From contig BEXV01000103.1 of the NCBI GenBank assembly GCA_003118195.1, forward strand, positions 102,115 through 115,689: DNA of 13,575 nucleotides, in the 5' to 3' direction. Origin of the DNA: Hemicentrotus pulcherrimus. Lineage: Eukaryota; Echinodermata; Echinoidea; Camarodonta; Strongylocentrotidae. A model generated the notes under the pieces. That model worked only from the letters and a program-made list of their open reading frames with translations. It was not told the DNA's origin and ran no database searches. Shown here in pieces: positions 1 to 7,584 of the stretch (its first letter is position 1; each line of letters begins with the position of its first letter). The translations under genes were made by a program, and so were the position numbers.

Positions 1-82
1 TCTCTCTCTATTTCTATCTCTTTACATATTTTTTGTTCTTTTCTTTTTTTCTCCATATCTCTCTCTCTCTCCCCTCTCTTTC
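1..82. repeat. (CT)n-rich low-complexity tract
   Basis: Almost pure pyrimidine, dominated by CT dinucleotides with T-rich interruptions. It begins at the window edge, so its true length is unknown. The same CT-rich sequence recurs at 261-302, between the two copies of the duplicated unit, and again near the right end of the window. Confidence 0.9.
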
Positions 83-83
83 A

Positions 84-474
84 CTTAATTCCCGTGGAAT
101 ATCATAATGCCAGTCAGTATTAAGGGGGCTAAATGAAATAGAATGAGATGCAATTGTGCATGTAATTAGAAGTGATGGGAATACATGGAATAAGTATGTA
201 GAAACAAATCAAAATACAATCTCCTATCTGATACAACTGTTATTGTTGCCACCTCATATACCTTCCTCTCTCCCTATCTCTCTCTATGTTTCTCTTTCTC
301 TCTTAATTCCCTAGGAGTACCATAATGACAGTCAGTATTGAGGGGTTTTATTGAAATAGAATGCGATGCAATTGAACAGGTGATTATAATTTTTTTGAGG
401 GGATTTAAGTATATGGAGCAAATCAGAATCCAATCCCATCTCTGATACAACTGTAACCGTCACCACCTCATATA
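84..474. repeat. Tandem duplication of a ~175-bp unit with (CT)n spacer
   Basis: Copy 1 (84-260) and copy 2 (302-474) align along their whole length by eye. Both start with CTTAATTCCC and share CATAATG.CAGTCAGTATT, GAAATAGAATG.GATGCAATTG, CTGATACAACTGT and CACCTCATATA. They differ by point changes and small indels, and a (CT)n spacer (261-301) separates them. CT-rich sequence also precedes copy 1, so the real period may be 'CT tract plus unit', about 215 bp. No reading frame is preserved between the copies, so I read it as a non-coding tandem repeat whose array may extend left of the window. Confidence 0.8.
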
Positions 475-1960
475 TTTCGCTTTGAGGACGTTACTCCAAG
501 ATCTCTTCATCCCTTTAATGCATGATGCGTGCATCGAATTAGACCAATCTAAAATTTTGGATCTATACAGCTTTATGTTTATCCTCCACATTTAATAACT
601 TTCTCACCTTATTCAAATTCTTATCTATCGCCAGCCAATAAATCCGATTGTCAATCCATTGCATTCATGACTTCAGATAAACGGCTTAGTAATCTAATTT
701 GTAGAATGATTTACTGTTGTCAAATGTGATATCCATTTTGATTAAAACTGTGATGAAGTAATTGAAACGGATCTAGTCTTCGGGTGGTTTGATGAAAAAT
801 CTAATCGGCTCAATGAATTTACTTTTTGATAGCGTTGAAAAATGTCATAATAAGTTGCAGTGTTATTATTAGATTTTGCGCGGAAAAAAAAATGAGAAAG
901 ATCACAAATTATTTTCCCCGTTATAGAACGTATCCTTCTCTTATGAGCAAAACAAATAAAACACAAAACTGCAATGAACCGAGGCGACAAAATCAATATC
1001 TCGCCAAGTGTGAATTAAAAGCTTCACGGACAGTTGCAGTTCTGTTCACACGAGCCTTTTTATTCATTTCTGTAGGCCAATGAAACACGCCTATTATTAT
1101 TTGTAATGACTATCATATTGTGATATAGAGTTTTCAACAACAAAAATTGAATTTGATTTTCATTTCGTCATGATTGGTTTTAAGTAAAACCCAGTATTTG
1201 ATTTACTGATTAATCAGATATTAGAAAATTACCCATCAAAAAAGCTGCCTTTATTTTCTATAATTCCTTGATAACCTAAAAAGTTGACTTAGGCTAAGGC
1301 AATTGTAAGGTACATCTTTATCAACGATATGTAGAAAAACAAATTTGCCCAAGTAGTGCGGGGAGCCACCTTCTACACGTAGAGTGTACCATTCTTAAGG
1401 CTAGTGCGTTATATCGCTTATGGATGTATGATGTATTTTCATTGGTCAAGTTTACTTTGAAGATCATTGTTAAAGTGGATGTAACCTCCTTGGGAATCGA
1501 GATGGAATTGACATGGCATCCATTGCAACTTCACCTTTCTACATCAGGCCCGGTGTCGTTACCTTCCAATAGAAATCTCAATTTTGTTTAAAGTAACTTA
1601 AATATGAAGTAAGAGTTAAATCATTCCAAAAAGGAGTACTGGATATAGAACATGGTAGAAATGCAATAAATTGAAAAGAGGTTTAGATAAGTAAAGAATC
1701 TAAATTTGAACAATACTTTTTGACATATCAGCATCGTAAAAAAGAAAGTGCCAAATACATGCAGCTCTTGATAAAAATGTTGCACATGTTTAGGGCAAGA
1801 TTCTGTTGATAATCATCCTACTTTTAGTTCGAACATCCTCTACAATTATAAAACAATGGCACAAAGAAAGACTCCTGTTTAATTTAGATCCCTATCGGAA
1901 AATGGCGCGAGGCTGAAAGAGATTTACATTTCTAGCGGACCTGTACTTTATTGGGTTTTT
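475..1960. other. No gene seen
   Basis: AT-rich sequence with no frame that looks coding. The longest frames here use non-ATG starts and have low-complexity, Ser/Arg/Lys-rich translations. A small inverted repeat, TACAC/GTGTA, lies at 1374-1388. I see no transposon ends, tRNA boxes or long repeats. Confidence 0.6.
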
Positions 1961-1966
1961 ACTTGC

Positions 1967-2013
1967 CACGTGATCGATATTGATGCGTGCTGGCGTTTAA
2001 TGGACGCCCGCCA
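1967..2013. other. GC-rich patch with E-box and overlapping short hairpins
   Basis: The palindrome CACGTG (1967-1972) is the canonical E-box hexamer bound by bHLH factors. About 20 bases on, GGCGT (1992-1996) pairs with ACGCC (2004-2008), and an alternative pairing is TGGCG (1991-1995) with CGCCA (2009-2013). This patch is clearly more GC-rich than its surroundings. A six-base site occurs often by chance, so regulatory use is only a possibility. Confidence 0.25.
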
Positions 2014-2066
2014 ATTTCTACCCGCCGATCTGCAAGCGCTCAATCTTCAAGATGAAGTTCTGTTCT

Positions 2067-2213
2067 GGGCCCTATTTCATAAAACTTGATATTAATATAA
2101 GTTACAAGCTTCCGTTATAATCTCCTGAAATCATGGCATGTGATTGGCTGAGAGCAAATTTGTCATAGAAATGTAGCATTTGTTATAGATAAATAGTTTT
2201 ATGAAACGAGCCC
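2067..2213. mobile_element. Short non-autonomous DNA transposon (MITE) with TTTCATAAAACT-type TIRs
   Basis: The left end GGGCCCTATTTCATAAAACT matches the reverse complement of the right end, GGGCTCGTTTCATAAAACT, except near the tip, over about 20 bases. The total length is about 147 bp. The interior has no coding frame and contains GTTATAA and TGATTGGCTGAGAGC stretches. Short length, terminal inverted repeats and no ORF define a MITE. The GTTTCATAAAACT end is familiar to me from abundant repeats in marine invertebrate genomes, but I cannot name the family. The target duplication is unclear: CT or CTG can be read on both sides, depending on where the tip is placed. Confidence 0.75.
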
Positions 2214-2214
2214 C

Positions 2215-2751
2215 TGGTCAAGTGGATTGTGGTAGCCAAAAAGCAATCGGGTAAAGTTAATAACATACCACTTTAGAATTTGGGCATACCTAGGTTCCAG
2301 AATTATCAAATGCATTTAGTGAGGCTATGTGGAAATCACATTCACTGCACATAGAAGTGGCTACATGGATAACACAGACAGGTGGCTTCAAAGTTTGATC
2401 CAAACATCTAAGCCATCTCATCAAGAAAGTCAACCAAGTGGGGTATCTGAAAAGCAATACTCATCACGGTACTTTCCTATCCAATGTAATGGAATGAAAT
2501 GTAATGTAATTTAATATAAAAAAACAGGGACAGCTCACAAACAGATCTTGCATCCCCAGCAAAACTCGATAGTCTCTTTAATTTTGACAGACTCGAGGGT
2601 CGGTCAGTTCGTCGACAATTAACCGAAGAGCACTTAAACGGAAAATCGACACCTCTTTTCTTGGACAGGTCAACGCTTTTGATATCCTGTTAAGATTGAG
2701 GATATTTGTCAAAGAACAGAGATCCTGAAAAATAAGGATGGTTATTGGGTC
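2215..2751. other. No gene seen
   Basis: Unique-looking AT-rich sequence between two MITEs. A short run of degenerate AATGTAAT-like units lies at about 2483-2514. The only ATG frame of note (from 2329, 61 codons) has no recognisable domain, is Ser/Gln-rich and ends in that run, so I do not call it. Confidence 0.55.
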
Positions 2752-2754
2752 TTA

Positions 2755-3258
2755 AAGGTAATACAAAGTTTTGGGAAATTTTGAAAAATTGGTGGATAAT
2801 GATTCTTTACAATTTTAATATATTTGGATGCCCCTGTGGATGTATAGTAAGCACTAAAAAAATTAGCCCCCAAAACAATTCTGCTTTCGAGAAAAAATGA
2901 AAATAAAAATTTATCGGTACTCCCGATAAATTTTGATAAATTTCAAATAGAGCGTACGGCCGTTCAATGGTAGCTGCGACCCTGGAAATTTCAGAATATG
3001 TAGTTGTGATATATAACTACCTAACGGGAATAGCTTATCGGTCAACATTAGTCAAGAAACATTGTTTTATAGCTTAATTAATATCTTGACCTTGAGAGGG
3101 CGCTACACAACATAAAGAGTTTGTTATTAATAATTTCATAACATTAGACTCGATTTCAACCGGGACAACGATCACTGCATATTTTAGGATCGCATATGCT
3201 TCCAATATGTTCATTTAAACCAAATTCATGACCCCATACCAAAACTTTGTATTACCTT
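2755..3258. mobile_element. ~504-bp TIR element (MITE), copy 1
   Basis: Terminal inverted repeats of about 22 bases, AAGGTAATACAAAGTTTTGG on the left and its reverse complement on the right, enclose about 504 bp with no open frame. A second copy at 9181-9685 aligns end to end, which fixes both boundaries. The direct duplication can be read as TA (2753-2754 and 3259-3260) or as TTAA (2752-2755 and 3258-3261) with the TIR starting at AGG. TA would suggest a Tc1/mariner-type transposase and TTAA a piggyBac-type one; both assignments rest on family rules, not on any encoded enzyme. The interior carries a perfect 11-bp hairpin (2907-2933). It is non-autonomous, so mobilisation would need a transposase encoded elsewhere. 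Confidence 0.9.
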
Positions 3259-3477
3259 TAAATCAATGCGGTATAAAAACATATCAATTTCTTATTTGTA
3301 TTTCATGGTTTCTAAGTTATGGCTCTGTTACCTTGAATACTTTCCCTTTACATTCCGATCCGTCATTTGATGTATAGTCCAAAAGTCTAAATATACTTCT
3401 TCATGATTTGTAATGTTTATAAATTTTACGTTTTACTTTATCTCTTATAGTATCATATATCATTATTATTAAATATA

Positions 3478-3489
3478 TATGTATCCATT

Positions 3490-3546
<57 letters not shown>

Positions 3547-3624
3547 TTGTGGGTGCGTGTGTAGGTGTATATATGTATAATATGTAAATAGGGATTTCAC
3601 ATTTATATTTAATTCACCACAGTA
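3478..3624. repeat. ~144-bp block with (TA)n(TG)n microsatellite, copy A
   Basis: The block begins with GTATCCATTTGTATATAT and runs through about 19 TA repeats (3492-3530) and eight TG repeats (3531-3546). It continues with GGGTGCGTGTGTAGG and AATAGGGATTTCAC, and ends in AATTCACCAC (3611-3620). The same opening, GTATCCATTTGTATATAT, restarts directly after it (from 3625), so the block is tandemly duplicated. The long minus-strand frame here is only the translated dinucleotide repeat. Confidence 0.8.
3492..3546. repeat. (TA)n(TG)n compound microsatellite
   Basis: A perfect TA run (3492-3530) switches to TG (3531-3546) without interruption. A related but interrupted run lies at 4018-4080, in the second copy of the surrounding block. 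Confidence 0.95.
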
Positions 3625-3644
3625 TGTATCCATTTGTATATATT

Positions 3645-4008
3645 TATAGGCGTGAAGAAAATGGTCTAGGAACACCGACAGCCAAAACACACAAGCAAGG
3701 TAAAACACTTGTAATTTGCATAATTATTTCTAAGTTTATTCCGAAAGTATTTCTCGTACTTATTGTTGCTATGTTCATGATGCTTGACTATGATTGAGTG
3801 TTATTAAGTTTGTATTCCGTGTATATTTGTTTCTATAATGTATTTATTTTTGTATGTGTTTGTACTTCAGAACCTGAAGAAGGCCTCATAAGCCGAAAGC
3901 TCGTAATAAACTTGTAAAGTACAGCTACGTCTTACGTTCCTAGACCATTTTATTCACGCCTACATATTCTGGAACACCCGTTGTCATGTCAAGGTTGAGA
4001 ATTCTCGC

Positions 4009-4012
<4 letters not shown>
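3645..4012. mobile_element. Insert with 27-bp inverted arms, possible Penelope-like element fragment
   Basis: The left arm (3647-3673, starting TAGGCGTGAAGAAAATGG) and the right arm (3936-3962) are reverse complements at 26 of 27 positions. The insert lies where the second copy of the 144-bp block is interrupted: the opening of the block stands at 3625-3644 and the rest resumes at about 4013. Near the right arm is CTGAAGAAGGCC...GCCGAAAGC (3874-3900). I associate this layout with the terminal repeats (pLTRs) of Penelope-like retroelements, which often carry hammerhead-ribozyme motifs and partly inverted terminal copies. No reverse transcriptase or GIY-YIG frame is present, so this would be a fragment. 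An unrelated MITE or SINE is the alternative. The inverted arms are certain; the family is not. Confidence 0.45.
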
Positions 4013-4043
<31 letters not shown>

Positions 4044-4132
4044 CATACATATATTTATATGGGTGTATGTGTGTTTATGTATATATGTCTAATTTGTAAA
4101 TAGGGATTTTACACTTACATTTAATTCACCAC
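4013..4132. repeat. 144-bp microsatellite block, copy B (resumed after insert)
   Basis: (TA)n (4018-4042), then GGGTGTATGTGTGT, GTATATATGTCTAAT, GTAAATAGGGATTTTACAC and AATTCACCAC. These elements come in the same order as in copy A (3567-3620), with scattered substitutions. With 3625-3644 it makes one complete second copy split by the insert. Confidence 0.75.
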
Positions 4133-5019
4133 AATTGATAAAGATGTGGATGTGTTATCATAAATAATGACAGCATTGGTCTTCTGTCTTATGCCATGCG
4201 TTATTTTGCAAATAAACCAAAATGAGATCCAATTAGATAGGATTGAAATTGAAATGATCGTTTTTTTAATATTCATTACCTTTTAACAAAGGTAAAACCT
4301 TTCCGTTGTGGAAGGAGAGTTCTCTTAAGAGAAAATGTTGTCAAAGTTGTATGAAAATTGCATTCTTTATCTTTAATACTCACACCGACAAACAAATGCG
4401 GATATTTACAGTACGCTGAACTTCCTTCCAAAGTTTGTTCGTAGATGGATTGTATAGAGATCACAGTTTCAAGTTATTAGTATCCACATCGGATCCTTTT
4501 TATTTATTAGACTACATTACAAAATACATGTAGTTTTCCGATTGGATTGGGGAGAATTTCGAAAGGAAGCGCTTTGAGTACCGGTCATGAACTCAGAGAG
4601 AGTGCTTCTACCTGTATAGCCTGAAGGATATCACCATCACAAATGGACTCATATGGTTTCATGTAGAGCGCCGATCATCAAGGACATTTGTATTTGCTGT
4701 ATACATAATGGGTATTCAAGGCCGGGGGCATATCAATTGTTTACTGTGGTTGCTCATCACAATGATATTGATGACTTGAGCATCCCCAGGGCTGGATGTA
4801 AACGCTTTATGTTATTTTTTGCGAAGGTTCTTCCAGGCATTATTTCAAACATTTAGCAACCACGTACTTTTTACAATGTGATTACCTAGAGATTAAAACT
4901 TAAAGTTTATATTGAATGAAGTGGATTCGGTTAGAAACGGCGATCGTTGAGGAATATGTTCTCAAAATAGATCGGCACCTGCAGGCATTGAAGATGTGAA
5001 GGGATGCAACCCCACCTCC
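4133..5019. other. No gene seen
   Basis: AT-rich unique sequence. An imperfect hairpin lies at 4566-4608, made of GAAGC/GCTTC and GAGT/ACTC arms with unequal internal loops. A 67-codon ATG frame (4653-4856) is Cys/Ile-rich and has no domain I recognise. It has neither a composition shift nor convincing splice sites, so I leave it uncalled. Confidence 0.5.
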
Positions 5020-5046
5020 CACACACACACACACACGCACGCACAC
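5020..5046. repeat. (CA)n microsatellite
   Basis: About nine CA repeats followed by ACGCACGCACAC. The minus-strand frame across it, with its Val/Cys-rich run, is a repeat artefact. Confidence 0.9.
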
Positions 5047-5260
5047 TTGTTGCAGTTTCAAATTCATAGCAGAATGAGTATAACAATATTGCCCCTTGTG
5101 GCCATAGAATGCACGTGAGACGCCACAAAATGCAGCCTACTTCTTTTAAACCAGCAGGCTTACTTTAGCACCATAACTAACAGTCCCGTTTTACCTTTTA
5201 CCGAGCTAAGCAGCTAGGACTCTCAATCTGAATTTTCCATCGCCGTAATTTTTTGTTACT

Positions 5261-5506
5261 ATGGAAATTCAATGTAAATTGTTACAGGCGGACGACAGCG
5301 TCAAAATGCATGTAGCGGATTCGGAAAAAAATTCCCTCTTTACCGCCCTGCTCGCCCAATTATGCCGATGGGCCATTGCCAATGCTAATACGTCTTTCTT
5401 CGATGCGGATAATCCCAGCTTGCAATCTTGTACCATTTATGTGGATTCTCAGGCCTCGTTCACGAATGTGGCGTTAAATGGTCTCGAAAACCTGCAAGGA
5501 CAATAA
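5261..5506 (+). CDS. Candidate small ORF or terminal exon, unrecognised
   Basis: I do not recognise this 81-codon frame. It opens with ATG and is more GC-rich than its flanks, with about half of its third positions G or C from codon 10 on. The translation is balanced rather than repetitive: a hydrophobic segment at residues 26-42 (LFTALLAQLCRWAIANA) and YVDSQAS at residues 60-66. The latter recalls, very weakly, the DSQA box of RNase H domains in some non-LTR elements. A possible splice acceptor, TTGTTACAG, ends at 5287, so a terminal exon starting at 5288 is an alternative to the ATG start. An AATAAA hexamer (5502-5507) overlaps the TAA stop and another lies at about 5570. It could be a terminal exon, a decayed retroelement piece or chance. 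Confidence 0.3.
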   Translation: MEIQCKLLQADDSVKMHVADSEKNSLFTALLAQLCRWAIANANTSFFDADNPSLQSCTIYVDSQASFTNVALNGLENLQGQ

Positions 5507-6521
5507 AATGACTAACGTTTCACCAAAGTTCTATTTCTCATTATTCAATGCATGAATGAATATATAAGTAATAAAACTAAGAAGCATTTGTCATCCACAA
5601 CTATATTTTTCTACCCCAATCGACATTAATTTATTCTTAAAGTGGTTTTGATTCTTCCGGGCTTTTAAAATATTTTTTTAAAGATTGATAATGATAATAC
5701 GGACACTCATAATGCTGGGGAACGTACAATGTCTTTCGCATCCTACCGGGTAGCCATTTCAGCCCTTTTTACTGGAGAGAACTCTGACAGTTTATTTATT
5801 TCAAGACATTATTATAAAATAATTATATAAAAAACACCTGTGAATGCTTAGCAACTGCGCGCCACAACGTGCTTACCCGTATTCGCTGACCTCTGCATGA
5901 TAAGATTTAGAAATAAGAGCGTATTGAATTGTAAGTCATCATACAATATCTAAAAGGGGCATTTTGAAGGACTTATGATTCGCTCCTAGCTTTAGTTGGC
6001 TTCGATTCCCAAATTCTCGGAAAGACAAAAAAGTAGGCGAGGCAAAAGCTTTGCATATAACTTACGGTAAATTCCGCTTCACCTTGGGCTTGTACTAGCG
6101 GATCAAATCGGATCTATCATTTTTCTTCATTGATTACTCATATACCTACTCAAGTTTTTCACGACCGTATTTATCTGCTTGTGCTATCTGAGTTATGATC
6201 TGACTTAGTCATATATGATACGAAAACGTATAACTTATGGTATTGTAGCTATAACATTACGTAATATTATTCATTATCAACTTAATATATTCATTTCTTG
6301 CTTGTATTTCATAGCTATGATTGCGTGGCTATAGTCATCGGAGGGTTGTATATGTAAAGCCATCTCTCATGATTATTTCCGAATCTATTGTTAGCACCAT
6401 AGCACCAAGCAATTTTTAAAGTTTAACTCTCTTTTTCAATCATTCAGAACCACATTATCCACAGTAACAATGTTTTTATTATAAACCGAAATCACCCAAC
6501 TTTGCTTATTGAGATTCTTGG
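5507..6521. other. No gene seen
   Basis: AT-rich sequence without coding-like frames, repeats or transposon ends that I can detect on either strand. Confidence 0.6.
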
Positions 6522-6531
6522 CAAACTCTTG

Positions 6532-6842
6532 AATAAAAAAATTAAAAAAACAAAGAGATATTGCACATGGCAGGGCGTAAACAAATTGCACTAGTAGGAT
6601 TAGTTGAGGATACTTTGGTCATGTTAAAAGGCACCAAAGCCTCTTTAAAAGGATGTATTGGAAGGAAGAGTGAAAGGAAGTAGACCTCGAGGGAGACCCA
6701 GAATCAACTGGGAAGAGAATGTCAAGAACTGGAGTGGACTAAAACTGCAAGAGTGCACCAGAATGGCAGAAGATAGAGTGAAATGGAGAGATGTGGCAAT
6801 CAACCTCCGAACCGGGAGACGATACTGAGATCGATCGATCGA
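6532..6842 (+). mobile_element. 5'-truncated LINE (non-LTR retrotransposon) with target-site duplication
   Basis: The insert carries the last ~90 codons of a LINE reverse transcriptase, its stop codon (6826-6828) and a short (GATC)n tail (6828-6842). The 10-mer CAAACTCTTG stands on both sides (6522-6531 and 6843-6852), as expected for target-primed reverse transcription. The 3' microsatellite tail and severe 5' truncation are also typical of LINE copies. The sequence at 6532-6554 before the recognisable coding part is A-rich and unassigned. The clade is uncertain; the GHVKRH...RGRPR...DRVKWR tail is widespread among invertebrate endonuclease-reverse transcriptases. Confidence 0.88.
6555..6828 (+). 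pseudogene. Reverse transcriptase C-terminal fragment, two frameshifts
   Basis: Three consecutive frames together give the C-terminal region of a LINE reverse transcriptase. Frame one (from 6555) reads EILHMAGRKQIALVGLVE. Frame two (from about 6611) reads YFGHVKRHQSLFKRM. Frame three (6658-6828) reads LEGRVKGSRPRGRPRINW, continues through ECTRMAEDRVKWRDVAINL and ends at TGA. The family's basic GRPR motif and its A.DR..WR motif are both intact in frame three. The shifts fall at about 6607-6609 (likely an extra GA) and about 6656-6657 (two extra bases or one missing). The fragment lacks the endonuclease and the catalytic palm domain, so it is inactive. The 57 codons of frame three are free of stops, so decay is moderate. 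Confidence 0.85.
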
Positions 6843-6852
6843 CAAACTCTTG

Positions 6853-7221
6853 CAATATATAGAGAACAAAAATTAATATTAAGAGTAAGTTTTTCATCAG
6901 TGCTAGTGTTTACTGTCATTACAACTGTCTCGCTGAATGAGGAATGACGGACGCTGTGAATTGCAGGTCTGACATCTCGGTACTAGAACAGACATACAGA
7001 ATATGTAACATAACTGATACCACGAATTGATGTCTTTTTCACGCTGTCGTTAATTTGACAATGATGTCAACATCGAATTCATGAATCGAAAGAAGTCTGT
7101 CTAGTCATTCAAAATGAAAGTGGAAAGTGCTAAAGAGAGTAAGACATGACAAACAAGTTAAACGGACGAACATAAGTCTGTGACAATTTTTTTTAAAGAC
7201 CGAGAGGAAGCAAAATTACAA
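6853..7221. other. No gene seen
   Basis: Unique AT-rich sequence that becomes purine-rich towards the right. The plus-strand frame from 7180 starts with GTG and translates to a Lys/Arg/Asn-rich string produced by A/G-rich DNA, so I do not call it. Confidence 0.55.
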
Positions 7222-7575
7222 CTTTGGAAATGGAAAGGAAAATTTCGAATCAGGTATGGAACTAGAAATCTAAATATATATAATAGCGGGAATAGCAAAA
7301 GAAGACGATGTGAAACAAATGACGACTACAGGAATAGAAAAGAGGCAATGAGAAACAACGTGGGAAATAAGAGCTATACAAACTTGAAGGAAAAGAAAAG
7401 GAAACGAAGCATAAAAAGAAAATGGAAGGAAATATGATACGGTCACTTGACGATGGTTAAAAGCGAGCCTTTCAGGCCCTAGAGAGACAGTATCATCAAC
7501 ATTGACCCCACTTTAGCGAGACCCCTTTCGGATTTAATTCGATTACGTACAGCATCACAACTGACCTACCCCATG
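7222..7575. repeat. Diverged direct repeat, copy A (left of GGTT minisatellite)
   Basis: This aligns with 8330-8656. Shared landmarks in order are GAAAAGGAAACGA.GCAT, GGTTAAA, GAGA.AG.ATCATC, TGACC.CACTT.AGCGAG, ATTCGATTACGT, AGCATCACA and CTA.CCCATG. The match is strongest at 7385-7575 and weakens leftwards, where both copies are purine-rich. No frame is conserved. Copy A ends at CCATG, immediately before the minisatellite. Confidence 0.75.
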
Positions 7576-7584
7576 GATTTCTTG

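Noticed and set aside
742..1083. Overlapping frames on both strands
   Set aside because: They overlap in antisense and have Ser/Arg/Lys-rich composition. The plus-strand one starts at TTG. Neither shows a domain.
3469..3708. Minus-strand frame with Ile-Tyr and Thr-His runs
   Set aside because: It is the translation of the (TA)n(TG)n microsatellite.
4653..4856. 67-codon ATG frame, Cys/Ile-rich
   Set aside because: No domain, no composition shift, no splice or poly(A) context.
6645..6869. Minus-strand 74-codon frame over the LINE
   Set aside because: It is antisense to the clear reverse-transcriptase fragment and covers the (GATC)n tail and target duplication.
7180..7437. Lys/Arg-rich 85-codon plus-strand frame
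   Set aside because: It has a GTG start, purine-rich DNA and basic low-complexity residues. Its right part lies in a direct repeat whose other copy does not keep the frame.
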